From positions 2,170,001 through 2,234,000 of the forward strand of contig NZ_CP102173.1 of assembly GCF_024584515.1 (NCBI RefSeq): 64,000 nucleotides of DNA. The letters run 5' to 3'. The number at the start of each line of letters is the position of its first letter. The first letter of the stretch is position 1. Under the pieces are notes generated by a model. It saw only the letters and a program-made list of their open reading frames with translations. It was not told where the DNA came from and did no database searches. Made by a program: the position numbers and the translations under genes. Shown in pieces: positions 1 to 8,888 of the stretch. This stretch comes from Aeromicrobium wangtongii. GTDB lineage: Bacteria > Actinomycetota > Actinomycetes > Propionibacteriales > Nocardioidaceae.

Positions 1-1602
1 GACGCCCCGGTCGCGCAGCAGGTCGGCGAGATCGCGGATGCGGGTGGCGACCCGGTCGGTCAACGTGTCCGCCTCGGCGACCAGGTCGGCGGGGCTGGAG
101 CCGAAGAAGTCGGTCAGCGCCGCGGCGCGCACGCGGGCGCTGCTCTGCGGACGCTCCATCGCCTCCAGCAGCGTCAGCCAGGCATCACCGGCCGGGCTCT
201 TGAAGACATTGCTGCCGCCGGCGAGCACCGACGCGATGCCGCGGGCGGCCAGCGCCTGCTGCACCAGCTCGGCGTGCCGTCCGGTCTGCACCAGGACGGC
301 CACGTCACCGGCCGTGAGCGGCTGGTCGTCGAACGTCGTGCCGGCGGCCAGCAGCTCGCCGATGTCAATTGCGAGGTCGGCGGCGATGCGGTCGCGCGCC
401 TTGGGCGCCGAGACCAACTTGGTGACGCCGAAGTCCCCGCGGGTCAGCACCCGCAGCCGCAGCGGCGCGCCCGACGGCGCCCCGCTCAGGCGGCTCTTGG
501 CCTGCGAGGCCTCCACGGGATGCACCACGATGCGCGGGTCGCCGAGCGCGGCGCCGCCGAGGGTCACCCGCAGGGCGTCCACGAGCGGGGCGTCGCTGCG
601 CCAGTTGGTCGACAGGGTCGCCTGGTGCGGGGCGGTGTCAGCGGCGGCCAGGTACGTGACGACGTCGCCGCCACGGAAGGCATAGATCGCCTGCTTCGGG
701 TCGCCGATCAGGATCAGCGTCGCCCCTTCCGCCCCTTGAGCCGCCTCCGCCCCTTGAGCCTGTCGAAAGGCCCGGTCCAGCACCTCCCACTGCACCGGAT
801 CGGTGTCCTGGAACTCGTCGACCAGCACGATCTTCCAGCGGCGGCGCATCTGGTCGCGCGCCGGGGCGTCGTCACCCTCCAGCGCCGAGGCGAGCCGGCT
901 CAGCAGGTCGTCATAGCTCAGCAGACCGAGGGCGCGCTTGCGCCGGTCGAGCTCGGCGCGGGCCTCGCGCGCGAAGGTGACCCGGTGGAACGCCTCGGTG
1001 GCGGGGTCGGGATCGTCCGGGATGATGCGCGCCTGGGGATCGTTGACGGCGCGCCGAGCCAGGTCGAGCGCCTGCACCCGGCTGAACGGCACGGCAGCGG
1101 CGAGCCGGTAGCGGGCCAGGTACAGGTCGTCCACGACCTCGACCAGCACATCGTCGAGGCTCTCGACCAGCTCGGCGCCCGCGTCGGCGTCGCCGGCGGT
1201 GCCGAGGCTGCGCAGCACGATCTGGCAGAACTGGTGGGTCGTGGCGATGGTGGCGCCGTCGAAGTCGGCGAGGGCGGTGCGCAGCCGGACCCGTCGCTCG
1301 GCGACTTCCGCGGCATCCCCTTCGGCGAGCAGGCGGATCAGCTCGTTGTCGTGCCCGGCCGCGGCGGCCGGGTCGGCGAGCGCGCTCTCGGCCTGCACGA
1401 GCTGCTCGCGGACGCGTTCGCGCAGCTCGCGGCTGGCAGCGCGTCCGAAGGTGATGATCAGCAGCTCGTCGAGCGTCGCGTGCCCCTCGGCGACATAGCG
1501 GGTGACGAGGGCACCGACCGTCCACGTCTTGCCGGTGCCGGCGCTGGCCTCGAGCAGCGTCGTGCCGGACGGCAGCGGGTCCCGGATGGAGAACGGCCTC
1601 AC
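1..1602 (-). CDS. recB: RecB, exonuclease V beta subunit, N-terminal part (runs off the left edge)
   Basis: This is the helicase-nuclease subunit of RecBCD, which loads on double-strand DNA ends and drives recombination repair and degradation of foreign linear DNA. The visible 534 codons begin at a GTG whose bases overlap the recC stop (GTGA), so the two genes are translationally coupled. Walker A (ASAGTGKT) lies at about residues 19-26 and the helicase motif II DEFQDTDP near residue 261. About half of a normal RecB (about 1,100 residues) is present; the C-terminal nuclease domain lies outside the window. A short low-complexity stretch (FRQAQGAEAAQGAEGA) comes from a dispersed repeat inserted in frame. 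The family assignment is firm from the motifs and the recC neighbour. Confidence 0.93.
   Translation of the reverse strand, partial: MRPFSIRDPLPSGTTLLEASAGTGKTWTVGALVTRYVAEGHATLDELLIITFGRAASRELRERVREQLVQAESALADPAAAAGHDNELIRLLAEGDAAEVAERRVRLRTALADFDGATIATTHQFCQIVLRSLGTAGDADAGAELVESLDDVLVEVVDDLYLARYRLAAAVPFSRVQALDLARRAVNDPQARIIPDDPDPATEAFHRVTFAREARAELDRRKRALGLLSYDDLLSRLASALEGDDAPARDQMRRRWKIVLVDEFQDTDPVQWEVLDRAFRQAQGAEAAQGAEGATLILIGDPKQAIYAFRGGDVVTYLAAADTAPHQATLSTNWRSDAPLVDALRVTLGGAALGDPRIVVHPVEASQAKSRLSGAPSGAPLRLRVLTRGDFGVTKLVSAPKARDRIAADLAIDIGELLAAGTTFDDQPLTAGDVAVLVQTGRHAELVQQALAARGIASVLAGGSNVFKSPAGDAWLTLLEAMERPQSSARVRAAALTDFFGSSPADLVAEADTLTDRVATRIRDLADLLRDRGV
722..771. repeat. Dispersed CCTTGAGC-TGTCGAAAGG-type repeat inside recB
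   Basis: Two partial copies of a GCCCCTTGAGC unit are followed by TGTCGAAAGG. The same composite (CCCCTTGAGCCGCC, a short spacer, CCCCTTGAGC, TGTCGAAAGG) occurs in recC. The unit has CCTT/AAGG ends that can pair. It keeps the reading frame and adds about 16 alanine-, glutamine- and glycine-rich residues to RecB. I know this kind of short repeat mainly from spacers between genes, so a copy within a coding region is unusual. Confidence 0.7.
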
Positions 1603-4600
1603 AGCGGGCTCACCTCCTGCGCGGCCAGCAGCGGGTCCCACAGCCGGTGGGCCAGTGTCGCGAACCGGGACGTCTGGTCATCGGTGTCGAGCAGGTCCTC
1701 CAGCGGGGCGTCCTGGCCCCAGATGAGGACGTGGTGGGCGTCGTCGCGCTCGCCGGGGATCATCGTGCCGCGGAAGTCGCGCGGGTCCCACTCGCGGCGC
1801 GCGACCGAGATCGCGGTGACGTGCGGCTGCCGTGCGCTCGACTCGGCATAGGCCAGGGACGTCTTGAGCGGCAGCGGCAGCGGCTCGCGCAGGCCCGCGT
1901 CGCGCAGGGCGATCAGGTCGGCCAGCAGCTGCGGCGCTGCGGCACCGACCGGGCGGATGTGCGCGTGGGTGCCGCCGGCCTTGTGCTTGCCGACCGCGTG
2001 CGCCTCCCAGGGCGTGCCGGGATGCGCGGCGGTCAGCGCGAGCAGGTCGACCCAGGAGCGCAGTCGGTGCTTGGCCGCCAGCGACGAGTAGGTCACGGTG
2101 ACCAGCCGCTCGGAGTAGACGTCGTCGACGCTGCCGACCAGGCGCCGGCCGTCGGGTAGCTCCACGTCGATGTCGACGGCGCGGGAACCTCCGTGCCGCA
2201 GGGCGGCGGTGTTCATGACCAGCGGGCCGACGGCGGCGCGGATCTCGTCCAGCAGGCGGCGGCCCAGCTCGCCGGGCGGCACCAGTCCGCGGCGGTACTC
2301 GCCCTGCACGGCCGCGCCGGGATCGGCGCCGGCGAGGGCGTCGCGCAGGATGCGGTCGCCGACACCCCACTTCTGCAGGGCGTCCAGCTCGATGGGCACG
2401 TCGTCGGCGACGGGATCGTCCTCGCTGAGCACCGACACGTCGAGTCGCTGACGCAGGAACGCCTTGACCGGATGGGCCAGGAACGCGACCAGGTCCGGCA
2501 GTGCGATCTCGCCGTCGCCGGCGGGCTCGAGCGGACGCGCCAGGAACGACCGCTCGGTGACCGCGACCGGCCCGGCGGTGGCCTGGGCGCCGGCCAGCGC
2601 GGCGGGGTCGAAGGTGAACGGCTGGTCAGGGATCAACGCACCGGGGATGACGTTGCGCCGGTCGAAGGGCTGCAACGGGTGGTGGGTCACGACGTCCGCA
2701 CCGGCGGCGGTGCGGTGGACCTGGTCGATCAGCTCGCCGAGCGGGACGGCCGGCGGTCGGGACTGGCCGGTGCGTTCGTCGGCGCCGGTGTAGGTCAGCA
2801 CGAGCGTCTCGGTGGCGGCCATGATCGCGTCGAGGAACAGCTGGCGGTCCTCGCTGCGGACGTCCCGTTCACCGGTCATCGGGTCGCGGGCCAGGACGTC
2901 GTCGCCGTGCACCGCGCCGACGCGGGGAAACTCGCCGTCGTCCAGCCCCAGCAGGCAGATGACCCGGTGCGGCACCGAGCGCATCGGCACCATGGTGCAG
3001 ACCGTCAGGGTGCCGGTGCGGAAGTTGGCGCGGGTGGGGCGCGAGCCGAGCCGGTCGCCCAGCAGGCTGGCGACCTCGGCGAGGCGCAGCGGTGTGCTCG
3101 AGCCGCGGGCGGCGTCGTCGAGGCGGGCAAGCTCGCGCTCGAGCTGGTCGACCTGCCACTCGTCGCGGTACGGCACGGACGCCAGCCCCAGGACGCCGTG
3201 GCGCAGCGTCTGGACCCACTGCGAGACGGGCTGCTCGAGGGTCATCTTGTCGATCGTGTCGCGCAGGCGGTCGACGATCTCGGCCAGCCGCCCGGCCAGG
3301 TCGATGTCGCCGCTGCTGACGTCGTCCAGCGGCAGCACGGTCTTGATCCAGCGGCCGCGCTGCTCGGCGACCGCGGCGCCGACGAGCACCCGGTCGACGC
3401 CGAACTGCCAGGTGTTGGGCACCAGGTCGTCCAGGCCGAACGGTTCACGGTGGACGGCGTCCAGCCCCCACCTGACGCCGGACCGGTCGACCCAGCGGGC
3501 GATCTGCTCGAGGTCGTCGTCGGACAGCCCGAAGCGGTGCCGGACGGGGGCCATCGCGATGAGGTCGAGCACCTCGGTGGCGGTCAGCCGGCCGCTCCCG
3601 GCGAGGGTCAGCAGCGATGTCGCGACCTGCAGCAGCGGGTTGGTGCTGGCCGAGCCGCGGTCGGCGAGGCGGACGCGCAGCTGGTGCGCGGGGTGCCCGT
3701 CGTCGATGACGCCGGCCAGCCCGAACGCGGCGTGGATCAGCGGGGCGTAGGTCTCGATGTCGGGGCACATCACGAGGATGTCGCGCGGCTCGAGCGTCGG
3801 GTCGTCCTCCAGCAGGCCGACCAGGACCTCGCGCAGCACGTCGACCTGGCGGGCCTTGCCGTGGCAGGCGTGCACCTGGATGCTGCGGTCGCGCGCGTCG
3901 TGGACGCGGCCGTCGGCGCCGCTGCGGTCGCCCACCAGATCGTCCTGCAGCCATCCCAGCAGCGTGTCGGGACGCTGCTCGGTCGCAGGCAGGTGCTCGT
4001 CGTGGACGTCGCCGGCCAGGTGCAGTGTGCGCTGCAGCTCGCGGGAGTCACGGCCCAGCGAGATCAGCAGCGGGTTGGGCGCGTCGATCGGGGCGGGGTC
4101 GTCCGCCCGCCGGACGGGCCCGGCCGCGGCGGCCGGGGCCAGCGCGTCCCACAGTGACGGCGACGGGTGCGGCAGCCACAGGTGGATGTCCCGGTGGGCG
4201 GCCAGCGCGTCCAGCAGCAGGACGTCGGTGGTCGCCAGCCGGGTGTGGCCCAGGAACGAGATGCGCTCGGCTAGGTCGAAGGCGCGGGGCTCGGCGCGCA
4301 GCCGCTCGATCGTCGCTGCCAGGCGGACGTCCGGCGCCGGCGCGTCCACCCGCCTCAGCAGCCGCCGGTACAGCTCGGCCTGCCACGCCAGATCGCCCCT
4401 TGAGCCGCCCTCGCCCCTTGAGCTTGTCGAAAGGGAGCTTGTCGAAAGGGAGCCTGTCGAAAACCCTGCCCACTCCGCCAGAATCCCCGGCCGCTGCGCC
4501 GCATATGCCGAGAACAGCCCGGCGATCCGCCGCGCCACCCCGTACCGGCGGCCGCGTCGCAGCTCGCGCTCGACGCCGGTGTGCTCCTCGCCCAGGTGGC

Positions 4601-4946
4601 GCGCGAGCGTCCGGCACCACGGTTCACCGAGCGAGGCGTCGATGACCTCCAGCAGCGGCCAGACCAGCCGGTCGGGGTCCCACGGGTCGTCGTCCTTGGT
4701 GCCCAGCAGCTCGGCCATCAGCGAGCGCGGCGACGTGAACCGGACGCCCGCACAGACGCCGTCCTCGCGCCCGGCGCTGACACCCAGCCGGTGGCCGAGC
4801 TGCTGCGAGAGCCACCGCTCGATGCCGCGGGCCGGGACGATGACCAGCTCCTCGTCGAACGGGTCACCGGCCGGCCGCACCAGCAGGGCGGCCAGTCCGC
4901 CGACGAGCCGGTCGGCGCGCTCGGCGCGATGGACGTGGAAGGGCAC
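1599..4946 (-). CDS. recC: RecC, exonuclease V gamma subunit
   Basis: RecC is the scaffold and Chi-recognition subunit of RecBCD. The 1,115-residue protein has the expected length, and the opening stretch (LVIVPARGIERWLSQQLG) is typical of the family, where an inactive helicase fold holds the exiting strand. It starts at GTG and ends in a 4-base overlap with recB, so the gene order is recC-recB, with recD presumably beyond the window. Around residues 160-185 there is a serine- and glycine-rich insertion (GSLSTSSLSTSS) encoded by tandem copies of the same repeat that interrupts recB. Confidence 0.93.
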   Translation of the reverse strand: MPFHVHRAERADRLVGGLAALLVRPAGDPFDEELVIVPARGIERWLSQQLGHRLGVSAGREDGVCAGVRFTSPRSLMAELLGTKDDDPWDPDRLVWPLLEVIDASLGEPWCRTLARHLGEEHTGVERELRRGRRYGVARRIAGLFSAYAAQRPGILAEWAGFSTGSLSTSSLSTSSRGEGGSRGDLAWQAELYRRLLRRVDAPAPDVRLAATIERLRAEPRAFDLAERISFLGHTRLATTDVLLLDALAAHRDIHLWLPHPSPSLWDALAPAAAAGPVRRADDPAPIDAPNPLLISLGRDSRELQRTLHLAGDVHDEHLPATEQRPDTLLGWLQDDLVGDRSGADGRVHDARDRSIQVHACHGKARQVDVLREVLVGLLEDDPTLEPRDILVMCPDIETYAPLIHAAFGLAGVIDDGHPAHQLRVRLADRGSASTNPLLQVATSLLTLAGSGRLTATEVLDLIAMAPVRHRFGLSDDDLEQIARWVDRSGVRWGLDAVHREPFGLDDLVPNTWQFGVDRVLVGAAVAEQRGRWIKTVLPLDDVSSGDIDLAGRLAEIVDRLRDTIDKMTLEQPVSQWVQTLRHGVLGLASVPYRDEWQVDQLERELARLDDAARGSSTPLRLAEVASLLGDRLGSRPTRANFRTGTLTVCTMVPMRSVPHRVICLLGLDDGEFPRVGAVHGDDVLARDPMTGERDVRSEDRQLFLDAIMAATETLVLTYTGADERTGQSRPPAVPLGELIDQVHRTAAGADVVTHHPLQPFDRRNVIPGALIPDQPFTFDPAALAGAQATAGPVAVTERSFLARPLEPAGDGEIALPDLVAFLAHPVKAFLRQRLDVSVLSEDDPVADDVPIELDALQKWGVGDRILRDALAGADPGAAVQGEYRRGLVPPGELGRRLLDEIRAAVGPLVMNTAALRHGGSRAVDIDVELPDGRRLVGSVDDVYSERLVTVTYSSLAAKHRLRSWVDLLALTAAHPGTPWEAHAVGKHKAGGTHAHIRPVGAAAPQLLADLIALRDAGLREPLPLPLKTSLAYAESSARQPHVTAISVARREWDPRDFRGTMIPGERDDAHHVLIWGQDAPLEDLLDTDDQTSRFATLAHRLWDPLLAAQEVSPL
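4395..4466. repeat. Tandem dispersed repeat inside recC
   Basis: This holds the same composite seen in recB, followed by two exact tandem copies of AGCTTGTCGAAAGGG and a third, diverged copy ending AGCCTGTCGAAAAC. It is in frame in recC and codes for the repetitive GSLSTSSLSTSS segment. The tandem growth suggests slippage or repeat-mediated expansion after insertion. Confidence 0.75.
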
Positions 4947-5033
4947 GGGACGACCCTACGGCCTGGCCCGGACACCTCGTGGCCGCAACCGCTGACCGAG
5001 TGATGCAACCGCAGTCCCGTTGGCGCTCGTCCC

Positions 5034-6203
5034 CTAACGCATCGAGAGCCGAGGCAGCGCAGACTTGCCCGTGATAGACGGTCCAACCTGCGGGCCGGGC
5101 CCGGTCACCGTTGATATCTCTATGGCGTGCAGATGGGCCGCCTCCAATTGATATGTAGCCTCGCCGGATAGGCATCCGATATACACAACAAACGTTCCGA
5201 ATCCACTCTTTGTGTACACATGCTCGGTGGTGACACTCGCGCGCCCGGCGATGCTGTCCTGCGCGAAATCGTCGATCTTGTTGTCGCTAATGAGCTGGCA
5301 CTGCATCGCATCCGTGACTGGGCTCAAAGCGGTGACACCGGATGAGACCAGATAGTTCTTGTTCCGGTCAAGGGTCAGAGACCCGAGAACCACCCCTTCC
5401 GGGCCGATCGACTGGCCGGCGGAAATCGTGGCGACGCGAGCGTTGGTGATCCCAGCGGGACCCGTAGCGCCAGCTGCTCCGGTGGCACCGCGCTCACCCT
5501 GAGGCCCAGCAGCACCCGCGTCGCCCTTTTCGCCCTGCTCGCCCCGGGGACCGGCTACACCGGGCTCACCTCTGTCACCCTTCTCACCCGCGACGCCCTT
5601 CTCGCCGGGATCACCCTTGGGACCGGCCGCACCAATGGCACCCGCAGCACCTGTCGCACCGGTCGCACCGGTCACGCCCTTCTCTCCCTGAGGCCCTGCG
5701 GCACCAGCCTCACCCTTGGGACCGGCCGCACCAATGGCACCCGCAGCACCTGTCGCACCGGTCGCACCGGTCACGCCCTTCTCTCCCTGAGGCCCTGCGG
5801 CACCAGCCTCACCCTTGTCACCTTTCGCGCCCGCGACACCCTTCTCCCCGGGATCCCCCTTGGGTCCGGTCGCACCAATCGCGCCTGCAGCGCCTGTCGC
5901 ACCGGCCGCTCCAGCAAGGCCCCGCTCACCCTGAGGCCCGGCAGCACCCTTCTCGCCGCGATCGCCCTTCGGTCCCGCGCTACCCATGGGGCCCGCAGGG
6001 CCGGCCGGGGCCTTCGCTGCGAGGTAGAGCGTTCGCTCCGAGCGCTTGCACTTCGACGACGAGGACACGATCCGGGCTTGCTTCGTGGACTTGTGGACGC
6101 ACGCCTTGTACGACGAAGGAGCTGCCTGCGCCGGGTGCAAGCCCGAGCCCGCAAGCATGAATCCTGCGGCACCGCAGAGGCACAGGAGTAGACGGAAGCG
6201 CAT
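5034..6203 (-). CDS. Secreted collagen-like protein with Gly-X-Y repeats
   Basis: This 389-residue protein has a signal peptide (residues 1-27, AQA cleavage site), a small domain with two cysteines (about 29-66), then a long uninterrupted Gly-X-Y region starting near residue 68 and running about 185 residues, and a C-terminal domain of about 135 residues with two cysteines. The triplets are rich in GPKG, GEKG and GPQG, charged triplets that stabilise bacterial collagen triple helices without hydroxyproline. The likely role is a trimeric surface or secreted fibre, with the C-terminal domain as trimerisation or binding head. The small pre-collagen domain resembles one seen before such repeats in other actinobacteria. 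The gene stands alone, divergent from the glycohydrolase gene. Confidence 0.85.
   Translation of the reverse strand: MRFRLLLCLCGAAGFMLAGSGLHPAQAAPSSYKACVHKSTKQARIVSSSSKCKRSERTLYLAAKAPAGPAGPMGSAGPKGDRGEKGAAGPQGERGLAGAAGATGAAGAIGATGPKGDPGEKGVAGAKGDKGEAGAAGPQGEKGVTGATGATGAAGAIGAAGPKGEAGAAGPQGEKGVTGATGATGAAGAIGAAGPKGDPGEKGVAGEKGDRGEPGVAGPRGEQGEKGDAGAAGPQGERGATGAAGATGPAGITNARVATISAGQSIGPEGVVLGSLTLDRNKNYLVSSGVTALSPVTDAMQCQLISDNKIDDFAQDSIAGRASVTTEHVYTKSGFGTFVVYIGCLSGEATYQLEAAHLHAIEISTVTGPGPQVGPSITGKSALPRLSMR
5611..5817. repeat. 99-bp perfect tandem repeat within the collagen-like gene
   Basis: A 99-bp unit (33 residues, 11 Gly-X-Y triplets) occurs twice in a row, with matching sequence from about 5611 and from about 5710, then a few bases of a third copy. 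The copies look identical at DNA level, not just protein level, which points to recent duplication. The length of the fibre therefore probably varies between strains. Confidence 0.85.
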
Positions 6204-6372
6204 TGGTTCCCCGATCCGAGCAGAATGGAATGCCAGAATCTATCGGCGCCGAGCGGGCGTCAGGGTGGAATTCGCAGATTCCCAGGGTTCTCGAGCGCGG
6301 ACATCCCCGAGTGGCAGTCTGTCCATGGGGCTTGTGCCGCCTCCAAAGGACTACAAGAACGCAGGAGAGCCG

Positions 6373-7842
6373 ATGACTGTGCATCTCGACCGCGCGGCCG
6401 GCGTGCTGCTGGGTCAGGCGTGCGGTGACGCTCTGGGCGTCCCGTACGAGTTCGGCCCCGCGCTGCCGGACTCGGTCGAGCCGGTGATGAGCGGCGGCGG
6501 GCCCTGGAACTTCGACCCCGGCGAGTACAGCGACGACACTGCGATGGCGGTCTGCATCGCCGAGGTGTCGGCCACCGGTGCCGACCTGACCGGCGACGAC
6601 GCCCTGGACGAGATCGCCCAGCGGTTCCTCGACTGGGCGGCCGACGCGAAGGACGTCGGCGCGCAGACCCGTCAGGTCTTCGCCGCTGCCCGACACGGCA
6701 GCGGCTCGGTCGGGCGCCGGATGCTGGACGCCTCGCGGGCCCACGCCGCCGCGCATCCGGGCCGGGTCGGCAACGGCGCCCTGATGCGCACCGCGATCGT
6801 CGGCCTGACCCGCCTGGACGACCGTGACGCCACCGCGGCCGCGGCCCGTGCCGTCGCCGAGCTGACCCACGCCGATCCCCTCGGCCCGGAGTCGTGCGTG
6901 CTGTGGTCCGATGCGGTGCGCCGGGCCGTCAACGGCGACGAGCTCGACCTGCTGGCGGGACTCGACCTGCTGCCCGCCGACCGTCGCGACCAGTGGGCGG
7001 CGTGGATCGACGAGGCCACCGGCGTCGACCCACGCACCTTCGCCAGGAACGGGTTCACGGTGTGGGCGTTGCAGGCCGCGTGGGCCGCGATCACCTGGAC
7101 GCCCCAGGTTGAGCCCGACCCGGCGCAGGGCCGCTTTCCCGCCCAGCACCTGGCCGAGGCGACCAAGAACGCGGTGCGCGCCGGCGACGACACCGACACC
7201 GTCGCGGCGATCGCCGGGGGTCTGCTCGGCGCGTACTGGGGACAGTCCGCGATCCCGCTGGAGTGGACGCGGCGGGTGCACGGCTACGGCGGGCACCGGG
7301 CGTCCGGGCTGGTGTCATTGGCCCACCGGACGGCGCTGCGTGGCGGGTCGGCGCACGAGTGGCCGCTCGCGGAGCGGATGGCGAACCCGGAGTACACCTC
7401 GGCCAGGCCGGTGCGGGCGGTCCACCCGCATGACGAGGGCGTGATCCTGGGCAGCTATGGGGTGCGCGACCACGGCTGCGACGCCGTCGTGTCGCTGTGC
7501 CGCATCGGCACCGCCGACTTCGCCGCCGCCGGCGTCGAGCCGCAGGACCACGTCATGGTGCGAATGGTGGACCGCGAGGACCCCGCCGAGAACCCGCACC
7601 TGGACTTCGTGATGGCCGACACCGCGCGCACCATCAAGACGCTGCGCGACGAGGGCAAACGGGTCTTCGTCCACTGCGTGGCGGCGCACGCCCGGACACC
7701 GGCCGCCGGCATCGCGTACTCCCGACTGCTGGGGGTCCCACTGCAGAAGGCGCGGGCCGACATGGCGCGCGTCCTGCCGGGCATGCGTGGCAGTGGCGTG
7801 CTCTGGGACTCGACCGAGCGGTTGCAGCCTCTGAAAGAGTGA
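6373..7842 (+). CDS. ADP-ribosylglycohydrolase (DraG family) fused to a phosphatase-like domain, copy 1
   Basis: The 489-residue protein starts at ATG 6373 with AGGAG just upstream. The first ~320 residues carry DraG/ARH hallmarks: the opening GVLLGQACGDALG, a metal-binding DDT at residues 54-56, GRVGNGALMRT and AGDDTDT near residue 272. These enzymes use two metal ions to remove ADP-ribose from proteins or other targets. The last ~130 residues form a separate domain containing FVHCVAAHART, which fits the C-x5-R active-site loop of tyrosine and dual-specificity phosphatases (C435, R441). The fusion suggests an enzyme acting on a phosphorylated ADP-ribosyl group or on two marks of one target; that is inference. 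The next gene, an N-formylglutamate amidohydrolase homologue, starts 73 bases on. A close paralogue lies at 19,048. Confidence 0.85.
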   Translation: MTVHLDRAAGVLLGQACGDALGVPYEFGPALPDSVEPVMSGGGPWNFDPGEYSDDTAMAVCIAEVSATGADLTGDDALDEIAQRFLDWAADAKDVGAQTRQVFAAARHGSGSVGRRMLDASRAHAAAHPGRVGNGALMRTAIVGLTRLDDRDATAAAARAVAELTHADPLGPESCVLWSDAVRRAVNGDELDLLAGLDLLPADRRDQWAAWIDEATGVDPRTFARNGFTVWALQAAWAAITWTPQVEPDPAQGRFPAQHLAEATKNAVRAGDDTDTVAAIAGGLLGAYWGQSAIPLEWTRRVHGYGGHRASGLVSLAHRTALRGGSAHEWPLAERMANPEYTSARPVRAVHPHDEGVILGSYGVRDHGCDAVVSLCRIGTADFAAAGVEPQDHVMVRMVDREDPAENPHLDFVMADTARTIKTLRDEGKRVFVHCVAAHARTPAAGIAYSRLLGVPLQKARADMARVLPGMRGSGVLWDSTERLQPLKE

Positions 7843-7915
7843 CCGCAGCACCTCTGGCTCGTTGAACCCGATAACAGCAAGTATGGAAGCTCCAGCTGTC
7901 CTGGAAGGGGACTAC

Positions 7916-8755
7916 ATGACGATGAGCGCCACGTCCCGCGGCGACCAAGCCTCTCGATCCTTCGGGATCATCCCCGGCGATCCCGAATCGACGGTCATCA
8001 TCCACGTACCGCACGCCTCACGCCTGATCCCGGACGCCGTGCGCGCCGGCATCTTCCTCGACGACGCAGCGCTCGACCGCGAGCTCGATGTCGTCACCGA
8101 TGCCTGCACCGACGTGATCGCCATGATGACGGCGGCCCGCGCCCCGGTGCGGCCATGGGTGTTCGTCAACAGCTGCTCGCGGCTGGTCGTCGACCCGGAG
8201 CGCAACCCGGACGGACACAAGTACCTCGACGCGGCCGGGCTCGGCGTGGTCTACACCAGCACGTCGGACGGCTTCGTGCTGCGTGATCCTTCGGACGACG
8301 AGGTCTCGGGGCTCCTCGTCCAGTACTTCGAGCCCTATGTCGCGGCGCTCACCGAGCTCGTCGACCAGCGGGTGGCGGCAGCCGGCCGGGTCGTGGTGAT
8401 CGACCTGCACTCCTATCCCCTGGACGCCGTCAAGTTCGAGCCGATCACTGCGATGGTGCGCCCCGAGATCGGCCTGGGGACCGATGAGGCCCACACCCCG
8501 CCGGAGCTGCTGGAGGCGGCGCGCACCGCGTTCGCGCCGTTCCACATCGACCAGGACACCCCCTACGAGGGCTGCTACGTGCCACCGGCGCGCAACGAGG
8601 TGCGCAACCACATCCAGGCGCTGACCGTCGAGCTGCGCCGCGACCTGTACATGGACCACGACCTGTCATTCGTCGAGCCGGCGGTCGAGCCGATCGTGGC
8701 GTCGCTCAGCGCGCTGGTCAACGACATCGACCAGCACGCCGCCATCCGCCGCTGA
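7916..8755 (+). CDS. N-formylglutamate amidohydrolase family protein, copy 1
   Basis: This 279-residue protein matches the FGase family: an N-terminal HVPHASRLIPD segment with a metal-binding histidine, then VIDLHSYPLD in the centre. Family members hydrolyse N-formyl or related amides, classically N-formylglutamate in histidine degradation. No other histidine-degradation genes are nearby, so the true substrate is open. I chose ATG 7916 because GGAAGGGGA sits at a suitable distance; an in-frame upstream ATG also exists. It follows the glycohydrolase-phosphatase gene and is probably cotranscribed. A homologue without the NPDGHK insert lies at 25,877. Confidence 0.85.
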   Translation: MTMSATSRGDQASRSFGIIPGDPESTVIIHVPHASRLIPDAVRAGIFLDDAALDRELDVVTDACTDVIAMMTAARAPVRPWVFVNSCSRLVVDPERNPDGHKYLDAAGLGVVYTSTSDGFVLRDPSDDEVSGLLVQYFEPYVAALTELVDQRVAAAGRVVVIDLHSYPLDAVKFEPITAMVRPEIGLGTDEAHTPPELLEAARTAFAPFHIDQDTPYEGCYVPPARNEVRNHIQALTVELRRDLYMDHDLSFVEPAVEPIVASLSALVNDIDQHAAIRR

Positions 8756-8766
8756 CCGCGTGGGAC

Positions 8767-8795
8767 GTCGGCGCGCGGCCGAGCTGCGCGCCGAC
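8767..8795. terminator. Strong hairpin downstream of the amidohydrolase gene
   Basis: GTCGGCGCGC and its exact reverse complement GCGCGCCGAC flank a 9-base loop, 12 bases after the stop codon. The 10-bp GC-rich stem is very stable. No T tract follows, as is common for actinobacterial terminators. Confidence 0.5.
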
Positions 8796-8888
8796 CGGGT
8801 TGCAGCAACAGTCGTGGCGGTGGGCACCGTCGGGACGCTGGGTTGGGCGATCGTCGGCTTCTGAAGACGCAACCGGCTCACGCCTGCC

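Noticed and set aside
274-1851. Long open frame opposite recB and recC
   Set aside because: It is a shadow of the real genes in GC-rich DNA; the opposite strand encodes clear RecB and RecC motifs.
2193-4157. 654-residue open frame on the plus strand within recC
   Set aside because: Composition (valine-, glutamine- and arginine-rich, no motif) is that of an antisense shadow; recC is certain.
5611-5817. CRISPR-like repeat
   Set aside because: The units are directly adjacent, 99 bp long and in frame with Gly-X-Y coding; there are no spacers.
8760-8864. 34-codon frame with a hydrophobic tail after the amidohydrolase gene
   Set aside because: It overlaps a strong 10-bp hairpin and has no ribosome site; the hairpin explains the sequence better.
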